A stretch of 64,000 bases of DNA from Roseateles sp. DAIF2. Its GTDB lineage: Bacteria; Pseudomonadota; Gammaproteobacteria; Burkholderiales; Burkholderiaceae_C. The stretch covers positions 1,302,001 to 1,366,000 of the forward strand of contig NZ_CP049919.1 of the NCBI RefSeq assembly GCF_015624425.1. Reading direction: 5' to 3'. How positions within the stretch are numbered: position 1 is the stretch's first letter; each line of letters opens with the position of its first letter. Positions 37,163 to 48,200 of this stretch are shown here, piece by piece. The position numbers were made by a program, and so were the translations under genes. The notes beneath the pieces are model-generated. The model did not search any database, had not been told where the DNA came from, and saw only the letters and a program-made list of their open reading frames with translations.

Positions 37163-37286
37163 GGCAACCTCCTGATGAGCGGCGGCCCGGGCCGCGACCG
37201 CGGACCCGGATGCGACCCATACTACCTCCGCCGGCGCGGGCCGTGGGAGTGAAACTGGGCGAGATTCGGGGGGCAGATGTGGCTTT

Positions 37287-38116
37287 TTAGGCAGCCGGGC
37301 CGCCCGGCCAGCGGCCGCCGCTGACGCGCGGCTGCTCGCCCAGGTCGCGGCGGTTGGCGACCTCGGTGAAGCCCCGGGCGCTCAGCAGGGCGGTGACCGC
37401 CCCGGCCTGGTCATAGCCATGCTCCAGCAGCAGCCAGCCGCCGCTCGCCAGATGCGCCGGCGCGCCCTCGACCAGGATGCGCAGCGCGGCCAGCCCATCG
37501 CCCTCGGGCGTCAGCGCCGAGCGCGGCTCGTGACGCAGCGCCGGCAGGTGCGGGTCGTCGCCGGCGATATAGGGTGGGTTGCTGACGATCAGCTCGAAGC
37601 GCCGGCCGGCCAGCGGCTGCCACCAGTCGCCGGCCAGGAATTCGACGTCCAGCGCCAGCCGCCGGGCATTGGCCTGGGCCATCGCCAGCGCGCCGGGGCT
37701 CAGGTCGACGGCGCTGACCGTGGCCGCCGCAAAACGATGCTTGATCGCCAGCGCGATCGCGCCGCTGCCGGTGCCCAGGTCCACCGCGCGAGGTGCCGCG
37801 CCCAGGCCGGGCAGCAGCTCCAGCGCCCAGTCGACCAGCACCTCGGTATCGGGCCGCGGCACCAGGGTATGGGCATCGACCCGCAGCGTGAGGCCGTGGA
37901 ATTCCTTGCTGCCGACCAGATAGGCCAGCGGCACATCCTGCAGGCGCTGCGCCAGCCAGTCGGCGAAGCGCGCAGCCTGCTCGGCCGTCAGCTTGGCATC
38001 GTCGTGGCTGATTAGCCAGCCGCGTTCGACATTCAGCAGCGCGCCCAGCAGCAGCTGGCCCTCCAGCCGGTCCAGGCCGCGCGCGCGCGCCTCGGCCAGC
38101 GCCTGGGCGACGTTCA

Positions 38117-38117
<1 letters not shown>
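37287..38117 (-). CDS. prmC: Release factor glutamine N5-methyltransferase PrmC
   Basis: The 276-residue methyltransferase modifies the Gln of the GGQ motif in release factors. VDLGTGSGAIALAI is the SAM-binding motif I, and IVSNPPYIAGDD contains the NPPY motif that binds the glutamine side chain. Its ATG overlaps the prfA stop by one base (TGATG), coupling the enzyme to its substrate's gene. Confidence 0.96.
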
Positions 38118-39196
<1,079 letters not shown>

Positions 39197-39265
39197 GGGG
39201 CAATAGCGGCAATCAGGCTGAAGGGCCGGCGAGGCTGAGCCAGGACCGGGGCGACTTCAGCGCCG

Positions 39266-40555
39266 CTAATGCTCGGCCGGGTTGCGTGAACTGTTGCGCA
39301 GGAACAGGCGCGAGACGGTCTGGGCCAGCTGCATGCGCTGCTCGCCCTCGCTGGCATGCAGCTCGGCCAGCGCGCCATGCAGCATCTTCTGGGTCAGGCC
39401 GCGCGACAGCGCGTCCAGCACCGCCTCGACATCCTCGCCGCGCGCCAGCAGCTTGCGGGCGCGGGCGATCTCGTTGGCGCGCCAATCGTCGGCCTGCGCG
39501 TTCAGGGCCTGGATCAGTGGCACCGTGTGGCGCTGGCCCAGCCAGTGCACAAAGCTCTGCACGCCGGCCTCGACGATGGCCTCGGCCTGCTCGACCGCGG
39601 CCTGGCGCTTCTCGCCGGCGCTGCGCACGAGGGTGGAGAGGTCGTCGACGGTGTAGAGATAGACATCGTCCAGCTGCGCGACCTCGGGCTCGATGTCGCG
39701 CGGCACGGCCAGGTCGACCATGAACATCGGGCGGTGCTTGCGCGCCTTCAGCGCGCGCTCGACGGCGCCCAGGCCGATCAGCGGCAGGCTGGAGGCGGTG
39801 CAGGAAATCACCGCGTCGAATTCATGCAGGCGCTGCGGCAGGTCGGCCAGGCGCACCGCCTCGGCCGACAGGCGGCCGGCCAGCTTCTCGCCGCGCTCCA
39901 AGGTGCGGTTGGCGATGGCCATGTGGCGCGGCGTCTTGGCGGCGAAATGGGTGGAGACCAGCTCGATCATCTCGCCGGCGCCGATGAACAACACCTTGAT
40001 CTTGCTGAGGTCCTCGAACAGCTGCGAGGCCAGGCGCACCGAGGCGGCGGCCATGCTGATCGAATGCGAGCCGATCTCGGTCGAGCTGCGCACCTCCTTG
40101 GCCACCGAGAAGCTGCGCTGGAACAGCTGGTGCAGGGTGGTGCCGAGCGTGCCGGCCTGGTCGGCCTCGCGCACGGCCTGCTTCATCTGGCCGAGGATCT
40201 GCGGCTCGCCCAGCACCATCGAATCCAGCCCGCTGGCGACGCGGAAGGCATGGCGCGCTGCGGCGCTGTCCTCCATCACATAGGCATGGTCCAGCAGGGC
40301 GCTGCTGCCGACCCCGCCGACCCGGGCCAGCCAGTCGACCGCCGGGCGCACCATCTCGGCATGGCCGGCGACATAGAGCTCGGTGCGGTTGCAGGTGGAG
40401 ATCAGCGCGGCCTCGGGGCCGGCCTTGCGGGGGCCCTGCAGCTGCTCGCGAAAACCCAGCAGGGTGGGCGCCAGCTGCTCCAGCGAGAACGCAAAACGGC
40501 CGCGCAGATCCAGGGGCGCGGAGTTGTGGTTCAGGCCGAGGGCGAAGACGCTCAT
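39266..40555 (-). CDS. hemA: Glutamyl-tRNA reductase
   Basis: The 429-residue enzyme performs the first committed step of tetrapyrrole synthesis from glutamyl-t[15 protein letters not shown] carries the catalytic Cys55. [26 protein letters not shown] (NADPH-binding) and [17 protein letters not shown] follow. It is the first gene of the leftward hemA-prfA-prmC run. A TATAAT-like string lies immediately before the ATG, too close to be a normal -10. Confidence 0.97.
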   Translation of the reverse strand: MSVFALGLNHNSAPLDLRGRFAFSLEQLAPTLLGFREQLQGPRKAGPEAALISTCNRTELYVAGHAEMVRPAVDWLARVGGVGSSALLDHAYVMEDSAAARHAFRVASGLDSMVLGEPQILGQMKQAVREADQAGTLGTTLHQLFQRSFSVAKEVRSSTEIGSHSISMAAASVRLASQLFEDLSKIKVLFIGAGEMIELVSTHFAAKTPRHMAIANRTLERGEKLAGRLSAEAVRLADLPQRLHEFDAVISCTASSLPLIGLGAVERALKARKHRPMFMVDLAVPRDIEPEVAQLDDVYLYTVDDLSTLVRSAGEKRQAAVEQAEAIVEAGVQSFVHWLGQRHTVPLIQALNAQADDWRANEIARARKLLARGEDVEAVLDALSRGLTQKMLHGALAELHASEGEQRMQLAQTVSRLFLRNSSRNPAEH

Positions 40556-40679
40556 GAAGGAATTATAAAATTTGTGTCTTGTTCGCGTGCAGCCGGGGCC
40601 GTCATTCCCCGCACATGCGATTGATGCGCATCAAGAAAAACCGCGCACGCCCCGACGAACCCACCGAGTCCCATCGATC

Positions 40680-40952
40680 TTGAGCGCCCTGGATTTCCTC
40701 TGGCATCTGTGCAATTTCTTCGCCCCGGCCTGGGTGGTGGCCGCGCTGATGGCGGCCGGGCTCAAGCTGCTGTGGCGCACGGAGCTGAAAGCCAAGCCCT
40801 GGCGCGGGCTGGCGCTGTGGGGCGGGGTCGGCGGCTCGCTGGGCCTCTTGGCCGCCCTGGCCCTGCTGGGCCGGGACGGCAAGATGGCTGGCTATGGATT
40901 GATGATCATCGCCATTGCGCTGCCGCAATGGCTGCTCAGCTTGAAGCGTTGA
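40680..40952 (+). CDS. Small inner-membrane protein, unknown
   Basis: This protein of about 90 residues appears to have three hydrophobic segments: FFAPAWVVAALMAAGL, LWGGVGGSLGLLAALALL and GYGLMIIAIALPQWLL. No family is recognised. The TTG at 40680 (LSALDFLWHLCN context) is the best start; no ATG is available except far upstream, in a region without protein-like character. It lies in the divergent gap after hemA and converges on miaB with a 3-base gap. Confidence 0.6.
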   Translation: MSALDFLWHLCNFFAPAWVVAALMAAGLKLLWRTELKAKPWRGLALWGGVGGSLGLLAALALLGRDGKMAGYGLMIIAIALPQWLLSLKR

Positions 40953-40955
40953 CGA

Positions 40956-42293
40956 TCAGGCGCTGACGCTCTCGTTCACCACCACCTCGGCGCGCAGTGA
41001 ATGCGCGAAGGCCTGGGTGATCGTGACGTCGATCAGCTGGTTCATCAGGCGCGGCGCGCCCTTGAAGTTGACGATGCGGTTGCACTCGGTGCGGCCCATC
41101 AGCTCGCTCGGATCCTTGCGGGCATTGCCGGTGACCAAGATGCGCTGGGTCGTGCCGACCATGGTCTCGCTGATGCGCACCGCGTTGGCTTCGATCTCGG
41201 CCTGCAGCTCCTGCAGGCGCTTGACCTTGGCCTCGTGCGGGGTCAGGTCCTCCAGGTTCGCGGCCGGCGTGCCGGGGCGCGGGCTGAAGATGAAGCTGAA
41301 GGACGCGTCGAAGCCGACATCGCGCACCAGCTTCATCAGCTTGGCATGATCCTCCTCGGTCTCGCCGGGGAAGCCGACGATGAAGTCGCTGGCGATGCGG
41401 ATGTCCGGCCGGATCGCGCGCAGCTTGCGCACGATGCTCTTAAACTCCAGCGCGGTGTAGCCGCGCTTCATCGCCATCAGGATGCGGTCGCTGCCATGCT
41501 GCACCGGCAGGTGCAGGTGGTTCACCAACTGGGGCACCTTGCCATAGGTCTCGATCAGGCGCGGGCTGAACTCGTTGGGGTGGCTGGTGGTGAAGCGCAG
41601 GCGCTCGATGCCGGGGATCTCGGCCGCGTATTCCAGCAGCAGGGCCAGGTCGGCATGCTCGCTGGTATTGCCCATCTTGCCGCGGTAGGCATTGACGTTC
41701 TGGCCCAGCAGGTTGATCTCCATCACGCCCTGGTCGGCCAAGCCGGCGATCTCGGTCAGCACATCCTCGAAGGGGCGCGACATCTCCTCGCCGCGCGTGT
41801 AGGGCACGACGCAGTAGCTGCAGTACTTGGAGCAGCCTTCCATGATCGAGACGAAGGCCGACGCACCCTCGACCTTGGCCGGCGGCAGGTTGTCGAACTT
41901 CTCGATCTCGGGGAAGGAGATGTCGACCTGCGGGCGGCGCAGGGCCTGGCGCGCCTCCAGCATCTTGGGCAGGCGGTGCAGGGTCTGCGGGCCGAACACC
42001 ACGTCCACATAGGGCGCGCGTTCGATGATGGCCGCGCCTTCCTGGCTGGCCACGCAGCCGCCGACGCCGATCATCACGCCTTTCTCTTTCAGATGCTTGA
42101 CCCGGCCCAGGTCGCTGAACACTTTCTCCTGCGCCTTCTCGCGCACCGAGCAGGTGTTGAACAGGATCAGGTCGGCCTGCTCCGGGTCCTCGGTCTTCTC
42201 GTAGCCCTCGGCGGCGCCGAGCACATCGGCCATCTTGTCCGAGTCGTACTCGTTCATCTGGCAGCCGAAGGTCTTGATGTACACCTTTTTCAT
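40956..42293 (-). CDS. miaB: tRNA-2-methylthio-N6-dimethylallyladenosine synthase MiaB
   Basis: The 445-residue radical SAM enzyme thiomethylates i6A37 in tRNAs. An N-terminal UPF0004 domain ([17 protein letters not shown] with the first cluster Cys) precedes the radical SAM motif [17 protein letters not shown]-terminal TRAM domain follows ([15 protein letters not shown]). The length is normal. It is followed in transcription by nothing obvious before the small membrane protein on the other strand. Confidence 0.97.
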   Translation of the reverse strand: MKKVYIKTFGCQMNEYDSDKMADVLGAAEGYEKTEDPEQADLILFNTCSVREKAQEKVFSDLGRVKHLKEKGVMIGVGGCVASQEGAAIIERAPYVDVVFGPQTLHRLPKMLEARQALRRPQVDISFPEIEKFDNLPPAKVEGASAFVSIMEGCSKYCSYCVVPYTRGEEMSRPFEDVLTEIAGLADQGVMEINLLGQNVNAYRGKMGNTSEHADLALLLEYAAEIPGIERLRFTTSHPNEFSPRLIETYGKVPQLVNHLHLPVQHGSDRILMAMKRGYTALEFKSIVRKLRAIRPDIRIASDFIVGFPGETEEDHAKLMKLVRDVGFDASFSFIFSPRPGTPAANLEDLTPHEAKVKRLQELQAEIEANAVRISETMVGTTQRILVTGNARKDPSELMGRTECNRIVNFKGAPRLMNQLIDVTITQAFAHSLRAEVVVNESVSA

Positions 42294-42306
42294 CGTCGTC
42301 TTTCCT

Positions 42307-42702
42307 TCAGCGCTTGGTCCAGGTCTGGGTGCCGGGCTGGAACAGCCAGGTCGCGCCCTCTTCGGGGGTGGTGGGCCAGGGCTTGTTGGCCAGCTCGGCG
42401 GGGTTCAGCACCCAGACATCCATCAGCATGCCGGTCGAGGGCTCGACGGTGTAATGCACGATCAACTTCTGGCCGATCACGCTGGCGGGCTGCAGCAGCA
42501 GATGGGTGTCGCCGCGCAGGCGCGCGCCGGGGGCCAGCTTGGCCGGCTTGTCGTTCAGGCTGACCAGCGGGGCCTGCTGCACGACCAGCTCGCCGCGCAG
42601 CGCGGTGGCGGGGAAGGAACGGTGCACCTGGGCCTGGGCCGGCAGGCTGCAGACGAGCGCCGCGGCGCAGGCGGCAAGGAGAGACGAGGCACAGCGGTAC
42701 AT
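42307..42702 (-). CDS. Secreted protein of unknown function
   Basis: The 131-residue protein has a clear signal peptide ([17 protein letters not shown], cleavage near residue 24). The mature part includes [23 protein letters not shown] and ends in a [13 protein letters not shown] tail. I do not recognise a named family, though the pattern looks like a conserved periplasmic protein of Burkholderiales. The stop lies 13 bases before the miaB start on the same strand, so the two may share a transcript. Confidence 0.68.
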   Translation of the reverse strand: MYRCASSLLAACAAALVCSLPAQAQVHRSFPATALRGELVVQQAPLVSLNDKPAKLAPGARLRGDTHLLLQPASVIGQKLIVHYTVEPSTGMLMDVWVLNPAELANKPWPTTPEEGATWLFQPGTQTWTKR

Positions 42703-42735
42703 GGTATGTGTCCAGTGGCTGCGTTGAGGGGGCGA

Positions 42736-42774
42736 AAGACAAACGGCCCAAGGGATATGTATGCCTCAGGCCGT
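42736..42774 (-). terminator. Possible terminator after clsB
   Basis: ACGGCC and GGCCGT pair around a 20-base loop, and on the minus strand are followed by TTGTCTTT. The long loop makes this a weak candidate. It lies 34 bases past the clsB stop. Confidence 0.35.
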
Positions 42775-42807
42775 CAGCGATTCGGGGAAGGCCGCAATTT
42801 TAGACGA

Positions 42808-44055
42808 CTATCGCCCGGCCGGGCCGGGCGCCTGCTCGCCGGCCCGCCATTGCCAGGCCTGGGCGGGCTGCTCGGTGCGCGCACCAGCACCGAGCTCTCG
42901 CCGGCCCTGCGCGCGCGCCGGCAGCCGCGCGGCCCAGCGCGGGAAATGCCGCAGCACATGGAAGGCCAGCGCGCCCACGCCCAGCGGCCACCACCAGCGC
43001 CGCGCCGGCGTCTGCTCCAGCTCGACGCGCCGGCAGTGCTCGCGCATCAGCGGCAGCAGCCGGGCGCGCAGCGCGGCGTTGAAGGCGCGGTCGCGCACCA
43101 TCAGATTGGCCTCCAGGTTCAGCGCCAGGCTCAGGGGGTCGAGATTGCTGGAGCCGACCGTCGCCCATTCCTCGTCCACCAGGGCCACCTTGCCATGCAG
43201 TGGGCGCTCGCGGTATTCGTGGATGCAGACGCCGGCGCGGATCAGCCGGTGGTAGACCATGCGCGCCGCCCAGGTGGCCCAGGGGATGTCGGGCCGGCCC
43301 TGCAGGATCAGGTGCACCCGCACGCCGCGCCGGGCCGCGCGCTGCAGGCTCTTCAGCAGCCGGTAGCCGGGGAAGAAATAGGCGTTGGCGATGATCACCT
43401 CATGCCGCGCGGCGTGCAGGGCGCGGCGGTAGAAGCGCTCGATGTCGTCGCGGTGGCGGTGGTTGTCACGCGTCGCGAGCAGGGCCTCGGCCTGGCCTAT
43501 CGGAGGCGGGGGCAGGGGAGTCGGCGTTTGGGCCGGTGCGATCAGCCGCTGCGCCGCGCGGTGCAGCTGCGCCACCACCGGGCCCTCGGCCCGCAGCGCA
43601 TAGTCCTGCTTGGCCTCGGGGCCGTAGTCGCTCAGATGATCGGCCGAGAAGTTGATGCCGCCGATGAAGCCGATGCGGCCGTCCACCACGACGAGCTTGC
43701 GGTGCAGGCGGCGGAACGGCCGTAGCCGGCGCGACAGCAGGCGCGGCGGCGGATCGAACACATGCAGGCGCACGCCGGCCTCGGTCAGACCGCACACGAA
43801 GGCCTCGGAAAGCTCGGGCGAGCCGAAGCCGTCCACCGTGAGCTCGACGCGGATGCCACGCCGCGCCGCCGCCAACAGCACCGCATGCAGCGCCAGGCCG
43901 ACCTTGTCCTCGAACAGGATGAAGGTCTCGATCAGCACCTCGCGCTCGGCCGCCTCGATCGCGGCGAACACCGCGGGGAAGAACTGCTCGCCGTTCTCCA
44001 GCAGCTGCAGACGGTTGCCGCCGACCCAGCCTTGCTCGTCGTCGCGTTTTTTCAT
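42808..44055 (-). CDS. clsB: Cardiolipin synthase B-type phospholipase D family protein
   Basis: The 415-residue protein has two HKD motifs, [18 protein letters not shown] and [20 protein letters not shown], each followed by the Gly-rich or Asn block of the PLD family. [20 protein letters not shown] at the N-terminus is typical of ClsB, which condenses phosphatidylglycerol with phosphatidylethanolamine or another lipid. The C-terminal ~50 residues include a Trp/Phe-rich amphipathic segment and a low-complexity tail. The start overlaps the stop of the upstream endonuclease-family gene, so both are cotranscribed, as in other proteobacteria. Confidence 0.92.
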   Translation of the reverse strand: MKKRDDEQGWVGGNRLQLLENGEQFFPAVFAAIEAAEREVLIETFILFEDKVGLALHAVLLAAARRGIRVELTVDGFGSPELSEAFVCGLTEAGVRLHVFDPPPRLLSRRLRPFRRLHRKLVVVDGRIGFIGGINFSADHLSDYGPEAKQDYALRAEGPVVAQLHRAAQRLIAPAQTPTPLPPPPIGQAEALLATRDNHRHRDDIERFYRRALHAARHEVIIANAYFFPGYRLLKSLQRAARRGVRVHLILQGRPDIPWATWAARMVYHRLIRAGVCIHEYRERPLHGKVALVDEEWATVGSSNLDPLSLALNLEANLMVRDRAFNAALRARLLPLMREHCRRVELEQTPARRWWWPLGVGALAFHVLRHFPRWAARLPARAQGRRELGAGARTEQPAQAWQWRAGEQAPGPAGR

Positions 44056-44792
44056 AGCCGGATCTCCGCGGCCAGCGGCGCATGGTCCGACAGATGGGAC
44101 CAGGGCCGGCGCGGCAGCAGGAGCGGGCGCTGCACCGCGACGCCGCGCACATAGATGCGGTCCAGCCGCAGCAGCGGCCAGCGCGCCGGGAAGCTGCGCG
44201 CCGCGCGGCCCTGGCTCTGCACGAAGACCTCGCGCAGGCCTGCATGGCGGCGCAGCAGGCGGTGCGCGCGCTCGCGCCAGTCGTTGAAGTCGCCGGCTAC
44301 CACCAGCGGGCAGTCGGCGGGCAGTTGCGCGACCAGCCGGCACAGGGCGCGCAGCTGCTGCTGGCGATGCGCCTCGCGCAGCCCCAGGTGCACGCAGATC
44401 GCATGCAGCTCGCGCCCGTCGGGCAGGGCCAGCACGCTGTGCAGCAGGCCGCGCCGTTCCGGCCCGGCGACCGAGACGTCGTGGTTGGCATGCTGCCGGA
44501 TCGGGAACTTGGACAGCAGGGCGTTGCCATGGTGGCCTTGCGGGTACACCGCGTTGCGGCCATAGGCATGGTCGCTCCACAGGCTGTCGGCCAGGAACTC
44601 GTAATGCGGCGCCTGCGGCCAGCCCGCCACCCGGGCCGCATGCAGCTCATGCTCGCCCAGCACCTCCTGCAGGAATACCAGGTCGGCCGAGACGCTGCGC
44701 ACCGCCTCGCGCAGCTCGGGCAGGATGAAGCGCCGGTTGAAGACACCGAAGCCCTTGTGCAGATTGACGGTCAGCAGGGTGATCAGGCTCAT
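44052..44792 (-). CDS. Endonuclease/exonuclease/phosphatase family protein
   Basis: The 246-residue protein belongs to the EEP fold. [11 protein letters not shown] supplies the first metal-ligand Asn, LVFLQEV the catalytic Glu, VVAGDFNDW the Asp-x-Asn motif and LSDHAPL the terminal Asp-His pair. Proteins of this type paired with clsB are common (the ybhP-clsB arrangement), and the four-base overlap with clsB supports a joint role in lipid metabolism. The substrate is unknown. The ATG at 44792 begins at the first core strand. Confidence 0.88.
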   Translation of the reverse strand: MSLITLLTVNLHKGFGVFNRRFILPELREAVRSVSADLVFLQEVLGEHELHAARVAGWPQAPHYEFLADSLWSDHAYGRNAVYPQGHHGNALLSKFPIRQHANHDVSVAGPERRGLLHSVLALPDGRELHAICVHLGLREAHRQQQLRALCRLVAQLPADCPLVVAGDFNDWRERAHRLLRRHAGLREVFVQSQGRAARSFPARWPLLRLDRIYVRGVAVQRPLLLPRRPWSHLSDHAPLAAEIRL

Positions 44793-44901
44793 GGTGAACC
44801 ATGCTGGACGCTGGCGCGTTGGCGCGGTGTCGGACGGCGCCGCATGCCGGCATCGGACGGCGGCGCGCCTCCGGCGTGTTGGCGGGAAGGGGAGGCTGGC
44901 T

Positions 44902-45426
44902 TCAATCCCGGGTGCTGCCGGCTCGTTCGATGACCTGGCGGATGGCAGCCAGCACCAGCTCCGGCGCCATTTCCTGCACTCGGTGATGGGTCTGGATGCG
45001 CTGAACCGTGGACTGGGGGTAGAGCTGATCAAGCCGACGTTCGGCGACATCGGGATCGGCCGTCCAGACGCCGAAGTCCTCGGCGTAGATCACGCCCTTG
45101 AAGAGATCCTTCAGCAAGCCTTCGGGCTTGCCGGCGCGCGGATCGGCCTGGGCGACCAGCCGCAGCACCGGCTTGCTGAAAACGCCGGGTTGGGAGAGCA
45201 GTGCCGCGCCGATGGCCGGCGCATGCCGGAGCTCTCGCTGCACCTGGCCCGACGCGAACAGGTACAGCCCCATGCGCGTGTACCAGGGATAGTCGCCGCG
45301 AGGCTTCAGCGCGCCAGGCGGCAGCGCGTCCACCAGCACCAGGCCAGCCGCCTGCTCCGGATAGAGCTTGGCAAACAGCTGCGCATATTGCCCGCCCATC
45401 GAATGTCCGACGAGGATATAGGGTGA
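44902..45426 (-). pseudogene. Alpha/beta hydrolase, 5' part deleted
   Basis: The minus-strand frame encodes SPYILVGHSMGGQYAQLFAK, the nucleophile elbow (GHSMG) of an alpha/beta hydrolase. A cap-like region and a C-terminal [18 protein letters not shown] segment with the likely catalytic His follow. The N-terminal ~100 residues expected before the elbow are absent. Upstream the sequence abruptly becomes an integrase fragment on the other strand. An internal ATG at 45399 could start only a useless product lacking the core strands. It is a remnant of a larger gene. Confidence 0.8.
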
Positions 45427-45428
45427 CC
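45418..45428. other. Head-to-head deletion junction
   Basis: At about this point the 5'-truncated hydrolase (minus strand) meets the 5'-truncated integrase (plus strand). The short string AGGGTGACC is readable as part of either gene, so the exact joint is ambiguous by a few bases. Confidence 0.65.
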
Positions 45429-45677
45429 CACGCGCTACGCCACACGTTCGCGAGCCACTTCATGATGGCTGGCGGCAACATCCTCACCCTGCAGAAAATC
45501 CTCGGCCACCAAAGTCTGACGATGACGATGCGGTACGCGCACCTTGCGCCTGAGCACCTGCAAGAGGCGAAAGCGCTGAACCCACTGGCCTTGATGAAGT
45601 CGAGCGACAACTTTCGCGCGCGAAAGTCAGAAGGGCGTGCAGCCAACCATGCGGAAGAGGCGAATACGCCGGCGTGA
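45421..45677 (+). pseudogene. Tyrosine recombinase (phage-type integrase) C-terminal fragment
   Basis: The plus-strand frame encodes VTHALRHTFASHFMMAGG, LGHQSLTMTMRYAHLAPEHL and a short tail. These are the HxxR, LGH and catalytic-Tyr blocks of a P2/phiCTX-like integrase. The N-terminal two-thirds and the start codon are missing, so it cannot be functional. The fragment lies about 125 bases from the 3' end of tRNA-Met, the usual position of an integrase beside its tRNA attachment site. It marks the scar of a former island or prophage. Confidence 0.85.
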
Positions 45678-45737
45678 GCTGCGACCGTCCACGGCGTGCC
45701 CGCTGAAATTGCCGTTGACACTCGGTTGACACCGCCA

Positions 45738-45764
45738 AAGAAAAAGCCCGCACTTGGCGGGCTT
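45738..45764. terminator. Bidirectional terminator by tRNA-Met
   Basis: AAGCCCGC and GCGGGCTT pair around ACTTG. On the minus strand the stem is followed by a T-rich run, terminating tRNA-Met; on the plus side TTCTTTG follows. A direct repeat GTTGACAC (45714 and 45725) lies just upstream. Confidence 0.75.
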
Positions 45765-45802
45765 CTTTGTCGTCTAAGTGCTTGTCGCAAAAAGACTTTA
45801 TT

Positions 45803-45879
<77 letters not shown>

Positions 45880-45890
45880 TCAAGCCCATA

Positions 45891-45920
45891 AGTATAGCCA
45901 AGTTTTGGAGGACAATGCAA
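45891..45920 (-). promoter_or_regulatory. Promoter of tRNA-Met
   Basis: On the minus strand TTGCAT (45915-45920) and TATACT (45891-45896) are 18 bases apart, with the tRNA 5' end 11 bases beyond the -10. Confidence 0.65.
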
Positions 45921-45990
45921 GCATTGCCGAAGAGTTTTTGTTTTTCTTCACTCGACGGCCCCAGCAGCCCTCGCAAAGCCCCCTCTCCAG

Positions 45991-47184
45991 ATGTTCAGTT
46001 TCCTCAAGAAGAAGTTAGGTTTCGGCGGTGGAGACAGCAGTGCTCCGGCGCCGGCCCCCGTCGAACCTGCGGCACCGCCGTCGCTGCCGGCCAGCCCGCC
46101 CGCCTTGCCACCCGCGCCCATCGAGCCGGTGCAGGTCCAAGCGCCGGCTCCGGTGCAGCCCGTCCAGCCTGCGCCCCCCGCGCCCCCCGCGCCCCAGAGC
46201 CCGGCGGTCGAGGCAAGCGCGCCGCCGCCGGTGCCGATCGTCGTGGAGGCGGCGCCGGTTCCGGCGCCAGTGCCCGAGGCGGCGCCGCGCAAGAGCTGGC
46301 TGGACAAGCTGCGCGCCGGCCTGCGCAAGACCGGCTCCAGCATCGCCCAGGTCTTCACCGGCACGCAGATCGACGATGCGCTGTATGAAGAGCTGGAGGC
46401 CGCGCTGTTGATGGCCGATGCCGGCGTCAAGGCGACCGAGTTCCTGCTGGAGGACCTGAAAAAACGGGTCAAGGAGGCCAAGCTCACCGAGCCGGCCGCG
46501 GTGCGCGGCCTGCTGGCCGATGCGCTGACCGATCTGCTGAAACCGCTGGAGAAATCGCTGGTGGTCGGCGCGCAGACGCCGACCGTGATGATGGTGGTCG
46601 GCGTCAACGGCGCCGGCAAGACCACCAGCATCGGCAAGCTGACCCGCCATCTGGCCGAGGCCGAGGCAAAGGTGCTGCTGGCCGCGGCCGACACCTTCCG
46701 TGCCGCGGCGCGCGAGCAGCTCTCGGTCTGGGCCGATCGCACGCGGGTCGAGATCGTCAGCCAGGAGGGCGGCGATCCCTCGGCCGTCACCTATGACGCG
46801 GTGGTGGCCGGCCGCGCGCGCGATTGCGATGTCGTGATCGCCGATACCGCCGGCCGCCTGCCGACCCAGCTGCACCTGATGGAGGAGCTGAAGAAGATCA
46901 AGCGCGTGATTGCCAAGGCGCAGGAGGGTGCGCCGCACGAGGTGCTGCTGGTGGTGGACGGCAACACCGGCCAGAACGCGCTGAGCCAGGTCAAGGCCTT
47001 CGACGATGCGCTGGGCCTGACCGGCCTGATCGTCACCAAGCTGGACGGCACGGCCAAGGGCGGCGTGCTGGCGGCGATCGCGCGCGAGCGCGCGATTCCC
47101 GTCTACTTCATCGGCGTCGGCGAGAAGCTGGAAGACCTGCAGACCTTCAGCGCGCGCGAGTTCGCGCAGGCCTTGCTGGAGTGA
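45991..47184 (+). CDS. ftsY: Signal recognition particle receptor FtsY
   Basis: The 397-residue GTPase receives SRP-ribosome complexes at the membrane. After MFSFLKKKLGFGGG comes a Pro/Ala-rich stretch of about 75 residues in place of the acidic A domain of E. coli. The NG domain follows, with GVNGAGKTTSIGKL (G1), DTFRAAAREQL (G2), DTAGRLPTQ (G3) and TKLDGTAKGG (G4). The last 38 bases overlap the 3' end of a LysR gene on the other strand. Ffh, its partner, is encoded 2.5 kb downstream. Confidence 0.96.
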   Translation: MFSFLKKKLGFGGGDSSAPAPAPVEPAAPPSLPASPPALPPAPIEPVQVQAPAPVQPVQPAPPAPPAPQSPAVEASAPPPVPIVVEAAPVPAPVPEAAPRKSWLDKLRAGLRKTGSSIAQVFTGTQIDDALYEELEAALLMADAGVKATEFLLEDLKKRVKEAKLTEPAAVRGLLADALTDLLKPLEKSLVVGAQTPTVMMVVGVNGAGKTTSIGKLTRHLAEAEAKVLLAAADTFRAAAREQLSVWADRTRVEIVSQEGGDPSAVTYDAVVAGRARDCDVVIADTAGRLPTQLHLMEELKKIKRVIAKAQEGAPHEVLLVVDGNTGQNALSQVKAFDDALGLTGLIVTKLDGTAKGGVLAAIARERAIPVYFIGVGEKLEDLQTFSAREFAQALLE

Positions 47185-48103
47185 GCGCGGGGCCGCGTTT
47201 CTTCTTCATCAGCATGGCCGCGCAGACGGCCTGCGTCGCGGCCAGCTCCTCCCGGATCCAGGCCGCGAAGGCCTGCACCGGCGCGGCCTCGCTGCGCGCG
47301 GCGCCGAGCAGCAGCCGGTAGCCGTAGCCGCTGGACCAGGGCCCGCCGGCCACCGGCAGCAGCCGGCCGCGCGCCAGGTCCTCCTCGGCCAGCGCGAAGG
47401 GCAGCAGGGCCAGGCCTTGCCCCGCCACTGCCGCCTGCACCAGCAGGCCGCCATGGCTGTAGCTGCGCGAGAAATCCCAATGCGGGCTTGTCCTGATGCC
47501 CTCGGCCGCCAGCAGCGCCAGCCAGGGCCCGGGGTCGCCCTCGTGCAGCAGCGGCTGGCGCAGCAGCGCGCTCAGCGGCTGGCCGGCCGGCGCCAGCGCC
47601 GGGCTGTGCGCCAGCACCCATTGTTCGCGGTACAGCAGCTCGGTCTCATCCCCCTCTTGATAACGCAGCGCCGCATCGCAGCCGCCGCCGGCCAGGTCGG
47701 CCAGCTGGTCGCTGGCCTCGACCCGGATGTCCACCGCCGGATGGCTCTCGGTGAAGCGGTGCAGGCGCGGGATCAGCCATTTCATCGCCAGCGAATGGGT
47801 GGTCGAGACGCGCAACAGGGCCGGGTCTTGCGTCGCGCGCAGCGTCGTCACCTGCGCACGCAGCTCGCCGAGCTGGCGCCGCAGGGTCTGCGCCAGCTCG
47901 CTGCCGGCCGGCGTGATCGCCACATGCCGCGCATGCCGCACGAACAGCTGGAGGCCGAGCGAATGCTCCAGCTGCTTGATCTGCTGGCTCAGCGCCGAGC
48001 GGGTCTTGTGCAGCTCGGCCGCGGCGAGCTGGAAGCTGCCGAGTCGGGCGGCGGCCTCGAAGTCGAGCAGGCCGGACAGGCTGTGCAGCATCGGTGGTGG
48101 CAT
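47147..48103 (-). CDS. LysR-family transcriptional regulator, GcvA-like
   Basis: The 318-residue regulator has an N-terminal winged HTH (LLDFEAAARLGSFQLAAAELHKTRSALSQQIKQLE) and a C-terminal substrate-binding domain, with HSLAMKWLIPRLHRF and AVAGQGLALLPFALAEEDL. The HTH and the AMKWLIPRL segment resemble GcvA-type regulators. It is divergent from the epimerase gene across a 97-base gap, so it may control that gene and the LysE exporter. Two starts are close (48103 and 48091). The tail is Arg-rich and overlaps ftsY. Confidence 0.85.
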   Translation of the reverse strand: MPPPMLHSLSGLLDFEAAARLGSFQLAAAELHKTRSALSQQIKQLEHSLGLQLFVRHARHVAITPAGSELAQTLRRQLGELRAQVTTLRATQDPALLRVSTTHSLAMKWLIPRLHRFTESHPAVDIRVEASDQLADLAGGGCDAALRYQEGDETELLYREQWVLAHSPALAPAGQPLSALLRQPLLHEGDPGPWLALLAAEGIRTSPHWDFSRSYSHGGLLVQAAVAGQGLALLPFALAEEDLARGRLLPVAGGPWSSGYGYRLLLGAARSEAAPVQAFAAWIREELAATQAVCAAMLMKKKRGPALTPARPARTRAR

Positions 48104-48200
48104 CAGGGTCTGAATTTCTAACGCTCAGGGTTCACGATTCTCGCTGTTCGTCGTCTGGTCGCTGGAAGAGACTGGCGCCGAGTCAGTTTCGGAGCATCTC

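Noticed and set aside
40562..40569. TATAAT-like string before hemA on the minus strand
   Set aside because: It lies only a few bases from the hemA ATG and has no suitable -35, so a normal promoter is unlikely.
45201..45420. Upstream part of the plus-strand frame that carries the integrase motifs
   Set aside because: Before about 45421 the frame is antisense to the hydrolase fragment and has no recombinase features, so it is not part of the integrase.
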